From positions 1 to 32,649 of the IMG/VR virus record IMGVR_UViG_3300049846_001536: a DNA stretch of 32,649 bases; one strand, given 5' to 3'. The DNA is from a virus. The notes beneath the pieces were generated by a model. That model ran no database searches. It saw only the letters and a program-made list of their open reading frames with translations, and was not told the origin of the DNA. Positions 1 to 6,917 of this stretch are shown piece by piece; the first letter of the stretch is position 1; each line of letters starts with the position of its first letter. Made by a program: the position numbers and the translations under genes.

Positions 1-119
1 TATATATGTAATGCAGTGTCAATCGGGGTTTCGGTGTCTGATTTTTTTTTAGACAGAGTCCGACAAATCCGACAAGTATTTTTTTTTAAAATTCTCTGAA
101 ATATTCAAATATTTTTTCT
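1..119. other. Noncoding leader upstream of terminase
   Basis: I see no credible gene in this stretch. It is very T/A-rich. The octamer TCCGACAA occurs twice, at 59-66 and 68-75, separated by one base, which could be a protein-binding site such as a terminase (pac/cos) or operator site; this is only a guess from its position. TGTCT (35-39) and AGACA (51-55) could pair around a T-rich loop. The -7-like element described separately follows at 120-127. Confidence 0.4.
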
Positions 120-127
120 TATCTTTG
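120..127 (+). promoter_or_regulatory. Candidate Bacteroidota -7 promoter element for terminase genes
   Basis: TATCTTTG matches the Bacteroidota -7 consensus TAnnTTTG and lies 21 bases upstream of the terminase small subunit ATG at 149. No good -33 TTTG is visible at the expected spacing (TCTG at 94-97 is the closest, 22 bases away), so the call rests on the -7 match and the position alone. Confidence 0.5.
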
Positions 128-148
128 CCTAAGTAAAAATTTCAAATT

Positions 149-568
149 ATGGAAAAGGGAAGACCGATGAAATTCAAAAGTCCTGAAGAGCTGCAGGATA
201 AAATAGACAGATACTTTGCCGAATGCGATAAACGAACCCGCAAAAAATACATTCCGACTAAAGACGGGGTTGAAATATTTGATGAGCCGTGGCCTAAGCC
301 GTACACCGTCGAAGGTCTTGCAGTTGCCTTAGATACGAACCGTGAAACTTTGATAAACTATTCAAAAAGAGACGGTTTTTTTGACGTTATTTCGCGCGCT
401 AAGGAAAAAATATTTGCAAACAAAGTAGAGGGCGGACTTGATAGGACTTATGATCCGCAAATGGCTAAATTCATGCTCAAAAACAATTACGGATTAACCG
501 AAAATACTGAACAGGCAACCGACGATAAAAACATAAACATTACGATTCAGTATCCAGATGCCCCGTGA
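149..568 (+). CDS. terS: Terminase small subunit (DNA-packaging, putative)
   Basis: This 139-residue protein most likely recognises phage DNA and recruits the large terminase for packaging. It is basic at the N-terminus, and residues about 52-75 (YTVEGLAVALDTNRETLINY) read as a helix-turn-helix, the usual DNA-binding unit of small terminases. A helical stretch follows (residues 80-110) and the C-terminus is polar. The length is typical of small terminases. It is the first gene after a -7-like promoter and overlaps the start of the large subunit (558) by 11 bases, the classic terS-terL arrangement. A second ATG at 167 is a possible alternative start. The assignment rests mainly on the HTH and on position. 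Confidence 0.8.
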   Translation: MEKGRPMKFKSPEELQDKIDRYFAECDKRTRKKYIPTKDGVEIFDEPWPKPYTVEGLAVALDTNRETLINYSKRDGFFDVISRAKEKIFANKVEGGLDRTYDPQMAKFMLKNNYGLTENTEQATDDKNINITIQYPDAP

Positions 569-2021
569 AATCAAAGTTACTCTATGCCGTCCGCACTCAG
601 GCCAACAGCGCATATTACAGAACCGCCGAAGGTTTAACGCGATTGTTTGCGCCCGTCGATTCGGTAAGACTGAACTGATTGTTTCTGTAGCTTTGCCGCT
701 GATCAGTCCGGCAGTTTTTGAGGGTAAATTAGTCGGGGTTTTTGTTGATGACTTTAAGGATTTTGCGCAGTCTTGGGTTAAAATTGTTGAAACTTTCCGA
801 ATGTACAACGAAGGCGGTCTGATCATCCACAAAGATGAAACTGCCAAAATTATGAGATTTGTAAACGGCGGCGTTTTAGAGGTTTGGAGTATCGGCGATG
901 AGGGCCGAAAAGAAAAGGGCAGGGGTCGAAAATATCACAGGGTCATTTATGAGGAAACTCAAAAAATACCTTCGCACATTTTGGAACATCATTGGAAAAC
1001 AGTCGCCCGTGCTACACTTGCAGACTACAAAGGTGATGCATTTTTCATCGGCACGGCAGCAGGAAAAGATAATTTTTGGTATAAACTCTGCCAAAACGGC
1101 GCACGTTCTGGAGGTGTTGAAACAAACTGTTACGGCGATTTAGATTTGCCACAGTCTGAATCAGGCACAGAAAATTGGATGACGTTCCGAATGGAAACAA
1201 CGGATAACCCGCACATTGACCCGCTTGAAATTGCAGACGCAGCCCGTGACCTTGACCGTTTGACATTTGAACAGGAATTTAAGTCTGTTTTTGTTGATTA
1301 TTCGGGTGAAGCTTGGGTTTATGTACTGAAAGAAAAAGCACTACAGCAGAAAGTTTTTCAGCCTTCAAAGAAAATAAATTGGGAAACTGAACAGCTGTAT
1401 ATTTCGTTTGACTTTAACAAAATCCCGATGACGGCGGCGGTCATGAAAAAGACTGTTTTGCCGTTTAAGGATCAGGAATCATCAAGGTACAAATACGGGA
1501 TTCACATTGTAAAAGAGTTCAAAATAGGCAGCATAGAACAGGGCGAGGCTTCAATTTATGACACTTGTAAAGCTATCAGGGAATGGATATATTCGGAAAC
1601 AGGAAAGAAAATTGGCGCATGGTACGAAGGCGAAGAAATAAAAATGAGATTACCCTGCACCGTTCCGATTTTGATAACAGGGGACGCATCAGGCGAGCGG
1701 TCCGACGGTCGGCAAAAGCAGCCTAAAACGTACTACGAGATCATTCAGGATGAACTGCAAGTCCCGCCTGACCGAATAAAAGTACCTAAGGCTAACCCGC
1801 TTCATGCTGATTCTTATGTTCAGGTTAACACAATCATCAGTAAATGCCCTGACTTTCAGATTTACGAGGACAAATGCCCTAACCTTAGAATGGACGTTCT
1901 AAGAATCAAGGCCGATAACAGCCGGGGAATCATGAAGGGCAAAGGCGAAGAGAGACAGGCCGACTTACTTGATAATCTCCGATATTTGTTGAATACATTT
2001 TGTAAGGATATAAAATTTTAG
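558..2021 (+). CDS. terL: Terminase large subunit (ATPase/nuclease)
   Basis: This 487-residue protein is the packaging motor: the ATPase pumps DNA through the portal and the nuclease cuts concatemers. The N-terminal ATPase has a Walker A-like ARRFGKTE (residues 32-39) and a Walker B with catalytic acidic residue, HRVIYEET (127-134). The C-terminal RNase H-like nuclease shows its expected acidic patches: SFDFN (283-287), GDASG (375-379) and ADLLDNLRYLLN (468-479). The length is normal. The ATG at 558 overlaps the terS stop in another frame, suggesting translational coupling. No truncation is seen. Motif order and context make this one of the safest calls in the window. Confidence 0.95.
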   Translation: MPREIKVTLCRPHSGQQRILQNRRRFNAIVCARRFGKTELIVSVALPLISPAVFEGKLVGVFVDDFKDFAQSWVKIVETFRMYNEGGLIIHKDETAKIMRFVNGGVLEVWSIGDEGRKEKGRGRKYHRVIYEETQKIPSHILEHHWKTVARATLADYKGDAFFIGTAAGKDNFWYKLCQNGARSGGVETNCYGDLDLPQSESGTENWMTFRMETTDNPHIDPLEIADAARDLDRLTFEQEFKSVFVDYSGEAWVYVLKEKALQQKVFQPSKKINWETEQLYISFDFNKIPMTAAVMKKTVLPFKDQESSRYKYGIHIVKEFKIGSIEQGEASIYDTCKAIREWIYSETGKKIGAWYEGEEIKMRLPCTVPILITGDASGERSDGRQKQPKTYYEIIQDELQVPPDRIKVPKANPLHADSYVQVNTIISKCPDFQIYEDKCPNLRMDVLRIKADNSRGIMKGKGEERQADLLDNLRYLLNTFCKDIKF

Positions 2022-2024
2022 GAA

Positions 2025-2234
2025 ATGGACCTGACCACAGCAATAGAGATCCTGAAAGAATACCGAGACTGGCGGCAAGGTGACAGCGATCAGATGCTAT
2101 CTCCACGCGTTATTTCAAAAGCTTTAAACACAGTAATCAAACATCATGAAAAGAAAACCGAACAGCGACCGCGAAACGTATCCGATACGTCAGGATTGGA
2201 ATCAGCAGGAAGTCGAGCATCTGAGGCGGTTTAA
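2025..2234 (+). CDS. Small conserved phage protein, unknown function
   Basis: A 69-residue protein starting 3 bases after the terL stop. The N-terminal 40 residues (AIEILKEYRDWRQG, then SPRVISKALNTVIKHH) resemble a short helical unit I recall as common in small Bacteroidota phage proteins; its role is unknown to me. The last 25 residues are polar, low in complexity, and overlap another short open frame (2146-2241). The natural domain may therefore end near residue 45, with the tail a by-product. No catalytic motif or membrane segment is visible. Confidence 0.6.
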   Translation: MDLTTAIEILKEYRDWRQGDSDQMLSPRVISKALNTVIKHHEKKTEQRPRNVSDTSGLESAGSRASEAV

Positions 2235-2241
2235 AAATTAA
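2146..2241 (+). CDS. Possible 31-residue overlapping small ORF
   Basis: An ATG at 2146 opens a 31-codon frame (begins MKRKPNSDRETY, ends TAA at 2239-2241) that overlaps the end of the 2025-2234 gene in a different frame and stops 7 bases before the next start. The product is basic and hydrophilic. Its fit between neighbours is suggestive, but an ORF this short could arise by chance. Confidence 0.25.
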   Translation: MKRKPNSDRETYPIRQDWNQQEVEHLRRFKN

Positions 2242-2248
2242 CACAGAC

Positions 2249-2812
2249 ATGAACATATTCAAACGACAGACAAGAGCAGAGCGGAATGAGCGGAACTATC
2301 AGAAGTGGCTTAAAACGTATATTCCGGAAACAACTGCACAGCGGATTGAGTTAACAAGAGTTTTCACGGACCGAAATGATAATAATTTCTACATTCTGAA
2401 AAACCCTGCATACTTAACCCGCGAACGTGCGCAAAGAATTGAAGAATCATTATTAGCGATTGACTTCGGAGTCGGTAAAGCTGAGATAACCGAAAAGATG
2501 ACCGAGATTCTAAAACAGGTTGATGATATGCCGTGGCAGAATATGACGCGCGACAGGTTAAAGGAATTTCACACGAACGCAAAGAACAGCATAAACGATC
2601 TGCTTTTCAGGCTTAAAAACATCAGCATTGATGATAAGATTTTAGAAGCGGCAATGTACTTCTTCTATATCGACGGTGAAAATCCGTATATCATCAATTC
2701 CGAAACAATTGCCCGAAAATTTGAAGCTGTACGAAACGATGATGAGCTGCGCGCTTTTTTTTTGAACAGTATGGAACAAATCTTGAAAGGTTTGAACGGT
2801 ACAAACGCCTAA
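2249..2812 (+). CDS. Tail assembly chaperone, gpG-like (zero-frame product)
   Basis: This 187-residue, mainly helical protein lies directly upstream of the tape measure gene, the canonical place for tail assembly chaperones, which coat the tape measure while the tube polymerises. I do not recognise the family from sequence. The call comes from position and from a slippery run of nine T (2755-2763) near the 3' end. Zero-frame codons there are TTT (2756-2758) and TTT (2759-2761), so T TTT TTT is a textbook -1 slip site. Without slipping, translation ends after LNSMEQILKGLNGTNA. With a -1 slip it continues to 3060, giving about 270 residues, the equivalent of lambda gpGT. A homopolymer sequencing error is the main alternative. 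Confidence 0.7.
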   Translation: MNIFKRQTRAERNERNYQKWLKTYIPETTAQRIELTRVFTDRNDNNFYILKNPAYLTRERAQRIEESLLAIDFGVGKAEITEKMTEILKQVDDMPWQNMTRDRLKEFHTNAKNSINDLLFRLKNISIDDKILEAAMYFFYIDGENPYIINSETIARKFEAVRNDDELRAFFLNSMEQILKGLNGTNA

Positions 2813-3060
2813 ACTTTCCGCGACTGTTAAAACAAGATCCGACGGCGAAAAAGAAAAAGCAACCTGTAAATTATCAGCGGGCACTACAGCGACTGAAAGA
2901 AACTGCCCGCGAGAATGATTATATCCTGACAAAGGGCGATCCGGTCGAAATGCAGAAAGTTAGATTTTGGTTATTGTGCGATTACTACGCAGCATTAGAA
3001 CAGATTTTAAAGGACAACGACAGAGCAGAACAACAGGCCAAACAGATAAAAAATAAGTAA
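2761..3060 (+). CDS. Chaperone -1 frameshift extension, gpT-like
   Basis: This frame is open from 2743 (after a TGA at 2740-2742) to the TAA at 3058-3060. It has no ATG until 2950, so it lacks its own start for most of its length. After a -1 slip at the T run, about 99 residues are added to the first 171 residues of the 2249 gene. The extension begins FEQYGTNLERFERYKRLNF and contains a lysine-rich stretch and an aromatic patch (VRFWLLCDYYAALEQ). It stops 4 bases before the tape measure ATG. In known systems the extension binds the tape measure while the G part binds tube subunits; applying that here is inference. The otherwise empty 250-base gap supports it being coding. Confidence 0.7.
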   Translation, partial: FEQYGTNLERFERYKRLNFPRLLKQDPTAKKKKQPVNYQRALQRLKETARENDYILTKGDPVEMQKVRFWLLCDYYAALEQILKDNDRAEQQAKQIKNK

Positions 3061-3064
3061 TAAA

Positions 3065-5623
3065 ATGGCTGAGATAAAAGACGTTTACAGTTTAGAGTTT
3101 AATTCAGGTCAGTTTTCTGCTGAAATTGATTCCGCTATTGCTAAAGTTGAGGAACTGAACGAAGCGATGTCGTCGGGTGCTGATGTATCCGAAGAGTTAG
3201 CCGCTGCACAGGAAGAATTAGTATCTGTTCTAAGTACAGAGGCGAAAGGGGTTGAGCAGCTGAATCAGAAACGAAATGTTTTAGTAAATACGCAGAAAAA
3301 CCTAAACAAGGAAACTAAAGCAGGGGCAGCGGTTACTAAGGAACTTACCGCGACTAACGGAAAATTAGCAGTCGAAACGGGCAAAGCCGCAGGACAGCAG
3401 AAAAGTTTTATAGGTCAGCTTATAGGCGGCGCACGTGCTATCAATTCCGTAAAACGTGCCGCAGGTCTGCTTACAGGTGCATTCCGTCTGTTAGGTGCGC
3501 TCAATCCTTTAGGCCTTGCACTGATGGTACTGCCTACTGTTATCGGTTGGTTTCAAAAGCTTACAGGCACAACTGACACGGCTGCTGCTGCACTGGAAAA
3601 GCTTGATGATAAAACCTTAGGATATGCCGAGCGTCTGAATATCGCACAGTCCGAACTCGACAAATTAGAGCAGGTAGAAAAGAAACGCGGATATCTTACC
3701 GAAAATGAAAAAAAGCAGCGTGAAGAATTGACAAAGAAATACGAAGAAACTGCAAATGAGATTGTAAAGATTGAGCAGGATAGAGTTCGTATTATGGAAG
3801 ATCTTGAACGCAGCTTAGCAGATACAAAAGTAAAGCTGTTAGGTAATACTATTGCCGGTGCAAATGCGGCGTATAATGTTGAGGTAAATAATATTAAAAA
3901 ACAGGCAAGTCAGACATTTAATGATCTGCTTAAAATTGAAGCTGATTTAAGAAAAAAATTAAAAGAGGCTCAGGATTCATATAATAAAACATCATCATCA
4001 GCAGATAATAAAAGGGTTAATGATCTTCAAGATTCACTCGATGAAGTATCTAAGCAATTGAGCATGAATGTTCAGGACCAAAATGATAAAATATTACTCG
4101 CTCAGGTTGAGTTAAATCAGAAAATAAAAGCTATAAAAGAAGCCGAAAAAAGAGAAGAAGAGCGAAAGAAAAAAGAGCAGTTGGATTTTGAAAAGATGCT
4201 CGATGATGAATACGAAGCAGATCAAAAACGCAGATTAGAAGATCAGTTAGACGGAATCGAAAAATTCTTAGAGGAACAGAACAAACTTTACGAGGATGCA
4301 CTTAAAGAAAGAAAACGTCAGGAAGAATTATACGCTGCTGAGGTTTCAATGAAAAAGTATGATGATGAACTTAATCAACTTGCCGCAAATTTAAAAATAG
4401 CATCAGACTACAGACAGAATAACCGTGAGACTGAACTCGCTATGGATATTTTGTCTTTAGAGCAGGAACGAAATCAGCAGCTTTTGTATGCTAACAAAAC
4501 TATCTCTGATGAAAAAAAGCGAAAAGAGCAGCTAGAGAATATAAACAAAGATTACGATAAACGCCGTGCACAGATTGAACGAATCGCAAATCAGGAAATA
4601 CTGAGAATAAGAATAGAATTTTTGAAGCGACTTCGTGATGAGACTGCTGCGGCTGATCCGTTAGCTATTTCTGAACTTAATAAGCAGATAAAAGACCTTG
4701 AGTTAAAACTTCAAGAACTTGGAAAAAGTACCGAGGAAGGATTAAATCCTAAAGGTATAGGACTAAGCATAAAAGAGTTAGTTCAGGCAACCGCAGAAGC
4801 TGTACAAATTGCATCAGACGCAGTTTTTCAGGTCCTTAATGCACAGGTTCAATCTTATATTTCTTCGCTCGATAAAGCAGCCGACAAATCGCGCGAAACG
4901 CTAAACGATATCAGGCAGAACTCCGAAAACTTCAACGCCAGACAGTTAGAACTTGAAAAGGAACGATTAGAAAAGTTAGAAGCTGAACGGGCGCGGGCTG
5001 TAGAACGTGAAAAAACATTAGCGCAGGTGCAGATAGCGATAAATGCAGCGGTAACAATTGCTAAAGCGGCGGCTGAAGGTGGCGGCGTTGCATCTGCCTT
5101 CACTATTGCGGCCGCACTCGCTTCGTTAATAGCAGGCTTCGCATCAGCACGGGCCGCAGCAGGTAACGCATTTTATCACGGTGTCGAATATCTTGAAAGG
5201 GGCAACAATCCGAAAGGCCGAGATACAATTCCGGCACGACTGCACGAAGGCGAACGGGTTATAACTGCTCATGATAATGCAAACTACTGGGACGTTTTGA
5301 CAGCAGTGCATAACCGAAAGATACCTGCTGATATTCTGAACGGCTTTGCATTAGGTTATCAGCGCAACGGTTTAAAAGGTGCGTTCGATGCTTTTTCGGA
5401 TCGCATCAGCCTCAGCAGCGAATTAGGCCGAAATGGTGTGTTTGTTAATGTAGGGACGGATAACAGCGGACTCGAGAACCGATTAGAGCGAATCGAGGCG
5501 GCACTGACCGAACTGCCTAAATTCATGCCACGCACAACCGTAACCGCGAACGCAAACGGAATATTTAAAATAGTTGAGCAACGACTGAACCGCGCTAATT
5601 TTTCACGTAACCGAGCTAAATAA
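3065..5623 (+). CDS. Tail tape measure protein
   Basis: This 852-residue protein would set tail length and help deliver DNA across the host envelope. Much of it is charged, Glu/Lys/Gln-rich coiled coil (roughly residues 20-110, 185-310 and 340-550, and again 590-660). Hydrophobic segments lie at about 137-166 (LLGALNPLGLALMVLPTVIG) and 675-700 (Ala-rich), as expected for a tape measure that inserts in membranes. Near residues 706-744 is a motif often seen in tape measures (RDTIPARLHEGERVITAH). It is the longest gene in the window and follows the frameshifting chaperone. It ends at a hairpin shared with the convergent HTH gene. No lysozyme or peptidase domain is evident. Confidence 0.9.
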   Translation: MAEIKDVYSLEFNSGQFSAEIDSAIAKVEELNEAMSSGADVSEELAAAQEELVSVLSTEAKGVEQLNQKRNVLVNTQKNLNKETKAGAAVTKELTATNGKLAVETGKAAGQQKSFIGQLIGGARAINSVKRAAGLLTGAFRLLGALNPLGLALMVLPTVIGWFQKLTGTTDTAAAALEKLDDKTLGYAERLNIAQSELDKLEQVEKKRGYLTENEKKQREELTKKYEETANEIVKIEQDRVRIMEDLERSLADTKVKLLGNTIAGANAAYNVEVNNIKKQASQTFNDLLKIEADLRKKLKEAQDSYNKTSSSADNKRVNDLQDSLDEVSKQLSMNVQDQNDKILLAQVELNQKIKAIKEAEKREEERKKKEQLDFEKMLDDEYEADQKRRLEDQLDGIEKFLEEQNKLYEDALKERKRQEELYAAEVSMKKYDDELNQLAANLKIASDYRQNNRETELAMDILSLEQERNQQLLYANKTISDEKKRKEQLENINKDYDKRRAQIERIANQEILRIRIEFLKRLRDETAAADPLAISELNKQIKDLELKLQELGKSTEEGLNPKGIGLSIKELVQATAEAVQIASDAVFQVLNAQVQSYISSLDKAADKSRETLNDIRQNSENFNARQLELEKERLEKLEAERARAVEREKTLAQVQIAINAAVTIAKAAAEGGGVASAFTIAAALASLIAGFASARAAAGNAFYHGVEYLERGNNPKGRDTIPARLHEGERVITAHDNANYWDVLTAVHNRKIPADILNGFALGYQRNGLKGAFDAFSDRISLSSELGRNGVFVNVGTDNSGLENRLERIEAALTELPKFMPRTTVTANANGIFKIVEQRLNRANFSRNRAK

Positions 5624-5644
5624 AAAAGCCCCTTAATTGGGGCT
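5622..5644. terminator. Bidirectional terminator between tape measure and HTH gene
   Basis: A six-base stem AGCCCC (5627-5632) / GGGGCT (5639-5644) with loop TTAATT. An A run (5622-5627) precedes it, giving a U-tract for the minus-strand gene, and T-rich sequence follows on the plus strand. It sits between convergent genes ending at 5623 and 5649. Confidence 0.75.
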
Positions 5645-5648
5645 ATAA

Positions 5649-5951
5649 TTATTTTCTTTTTCTAAGGTAACTTAAAAGTTCTAAAGTTGAAAAAAATAAT
5701 CTTTTTCCGTTTTTCATTGCTGGAATCTCTTTTCTTGAAACTTTAGAATAAACTGTAGGAACTGTAAGTTTTAAAAGATCGGCTGCTTCTGAAATTGTTA
5801 AAAGTTTATCTTCTTCAGGTTTTTCATTTAGTTTAGTTAATATTTTTTCAATGTCATTTATTATTTTTTCGGATACCTTTTCGGATACCTTTTCAGCAAT
5901 CATGTCAGCGAGCTTATTAGGATCAATAGGGCTTAATACTAAATTGTACAT
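5649..5951 (-). CDS. HTH_17/excisionase-type DNA-binding protein
   Basis: A 100-residue protein on the opposite strand to the tail genes around it. Residues about 49-99 form a MerR/excisionase-like winged helix: LLTISEAADLLKLTVPTVYSK, then a basic wing (KNGKRLFF) and a final helix. Such proteins act as excisionases or small transcription regulators. Residues 20-42 contain a heptad-like EKVSEKVSEK stretch encoded by a 12-base direct repeat (5866-5877 and 5878-5889), probably an oligomerisation helix. It has a -7-like element at 5991-5998 and a terminator at its end, so it looks like an independent insertion. With no integrase nearby, a regulator is as likely as an excisionase. Confidence 0.75.
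   Translation of the reverse strand: MYNLVLSPIDPNKLADMIAEKVSEKVSEKIINDIEKILTKLNEKPEEDKLLTISEAADLLKLTVPTVYSKVSRKEIPAMKNGKRLFFSTLELLSYLRKRK
5866..5889. repeat. Two-copy 12-base in-frame tandem repeat
   Basis: TTTTCGGATACC occurs twice in tandem (5866-5877 and 5878-5889) inside the HTH gene and encodes the repeated EKVS helix unit. The unit is a multiple of three, so copy changes would lengthen the predicted coiled coil without shifting frame. Confidence 0.8.
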
Positions 5952-5990
5952 AAATGATGGTTTTTTATGATTTTAAATATTTTAACAAGA

Positions 5991-5998
5991 CAAAAATA
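5991..5998 (-). promoter_or_regulatory. Candidate -7 promoter element for the HTH gene
   Basis: On the minus strand this reads TATTTTTG, matching TAnnTTTG, 40 bases upstream of the ATG at 5951. The surroundings are very A/T-rich and no -33 TTTG is found at 19-21 bases, so a chance match is quite possible. Confidence 0.35.
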
Positions 5999-6042
5999 AT
6001 ATTTTATTTTATTATAGTATAATTTATTTAAACTTTTTTTTC

Positions 6043-6171
6043 ATGCCACTGAACAAAAATTGCACACCGTCAGACAAAACCTGCATTTCTAACAATATTT
6101 CAAAGCTGATAAAAGAAGGATATCCGAGAGATCAGGCCGTCGCTATAGCTTTAGGAATGGTAAAGAAATAG
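6043..6171 (+). CDS. Small conserved phage protein with QAVAIAL motif
   Basis: A 42-residue gene beginning MPLNKNCTPSDK and ending at TAG 6169-6171. The C-terminal half, ISKLIKEGYPRDQAVAIALG, matches a small unit I recall from many phage and bacterial small proteins: lysine, a short turn, then QA[VI]AIA. Its function is unknown. It lies just after the minus-strand HTH gene and is followed at once by a rho-independent terminator (6178-6200), so it may be a short transcription unit of its own. Two cysteines near the N-terminus could bind metal or form a disulfide. Confidence 0.7.
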   Translation: MPLNKNCTPSDKTCISNNISKLIKEGYPRDQAVAIALGMVKK

Positions 6172-6177
6172 ATTGTG

Positions 6178-6200
6178 CCCCGCCTAAAAACGGGGTTTTA
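6178..6200 (+). terminator. Rho-independent terminator after the 42-residue gene
   Basis: Stem CCCCG (6178-6182) / CGGGG (6191-6195), loop of eight A-rich bases, then TTTTATTTTA. It starts 7 bases after the stop at 6171 and ends 15 bases before the next ATG. Confidence 0.75.
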
Positions 6201-6214
6201 TTTTATACTAATTT

Positions 6215-6544
6215 ATGAAAATGAAAAATATTTCTCCTACAGCCATGATCAGTATTTTTTTTATACTGCTTTTTTGGCTGAATGTCAGTAATAATCAGCG
6301 TTTCATTAAAACGGTGACTGATAACGATAAAAAAACACGTGACAGTTTATCAAAAAAAATGCTTATCTTAGCAGCGCAATCGGACAGCCTCAGCCGACAG
6401 ATAAAACTGATGACTGAGAATCTGACTGCTGACAGACTAAAATTAACAACAGAACTAAACAAGATCCGAAATGAAAAACCGCCTGTTATCAATTATCACT
6501 ATTATACTGATTCTGCCATTATTGGCCGTCTGTCAGGACGTTAA
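6215..6544 (+). CDS. Small membrane-anchored coiled-coil protein, possible inner spanin
   Basis: A 109-residue protein with one N-terminal transmembrane segment (about residues 8-25, preceded by two lysines) and then a hydrophilic helical part (residues 30-88) rich in Asp, Lys and Leu. This is the layout of an inner-membrane spanin (Rz-like), which links inner and outer membranes at lysis. Its 3' end overlaps the start of the next gene by 74 bases in another frame, again recalling Rz/Rz1. Against this, the lysis genes are far away (28305 onward) and the partner is not a clear lipoprotein. A tail-associated or unrelated membrane protein is possible. Confidence 0.4.
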   Translation: MKMKNISPTAMISIFFILLFWLNVSNNQRFIKTVTDNDKKTRDSLSKKMLILAAQSDSLSRQIKLMTENLTADRLKLTTELNKIRNEKPPVINYHYYTDSAIIGRLSGR

Positions 6545-6908
6545 ACCGCATCCGGAAGGGTTCATCATCAGCCGCGAATTTGCAGAGCTTACGGCAGCAC
6601 GATTTGACAGCCTGAAATTTTATAAGGCACAGACTGAAAAACTGACCTCTGCTGCGGATACGTGCACTGCATTACTGAACTATTCTGAGCGCATAATTGC
6701 ACAACAGAATGTGCAAATTACGACCAATATTGCACAATTGAATGTGCAAAATGAGATCATAAAAACGTACGCAAACACGGAAAACATTAACAAAGCCCTA
6801 AGATCAGAGCTAAAAGGCGAGGTCCGCAGAAAAAAGGCATGGAAAACAGTCGCGGTTACAGGTCTTAGTCTGTTAGGGTCATGTTTGCTTTACATTGCAA
6901 TATTTTAA
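6471..6908 (+). CDS. Membrane/secreted protein overlapping the spanin-like gene
   Basis: A 145-residue protein with an N-terminal signal or anchor (residues 1-22, ending LPLLAVCQD), a helical middle (residues 35-115), and a second hydrophobic segment at the C-terminus (about 126-145). The cysteine after LLAV resembles a lipobox, but Val at -1 is atypical, so lipidation is uncertain. It starts inside the preceding gene in a different frame and ends 9 bases before the 6918 tail gene. It might be the outer partner of a spanin pair, although the C-terminal membrane segment is unusual for one. I do not recognise the family. Confidence 0.5.
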   Translation: MKNRLLSIITIILILPLLAVCQDVKPHPEGFIISREFAELTAARFDSLKFYKAQTEKLTSAADTCTALLNYSERIIAQQNVQITTNIAQLNVQNEIIKTYANTENINKALRSELKGEVRRKKAWKTVAVTGLSLLGSCLLYIAIF

Positions 6909-6917
6909 ACGGCACGG

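Noticed and set aside
35-55. TGTCT/AGACA as a terminator at the window start
   Set aside because: The stem is only five bases with an eleven-base loop, and the T run lies in the loop instead of after the stem.
898-1266. Short open frames inside terL on both strands
   Set aside because: They overlap the conserved terminase ATPase region and have no independent support.
6011-6024. TATAAT-like sequence upstream of the 42-residue gene
   Set aside because: Bacteroidota do not use the classic TATAAT box, and the stretch is simple A/T-rich sequence.
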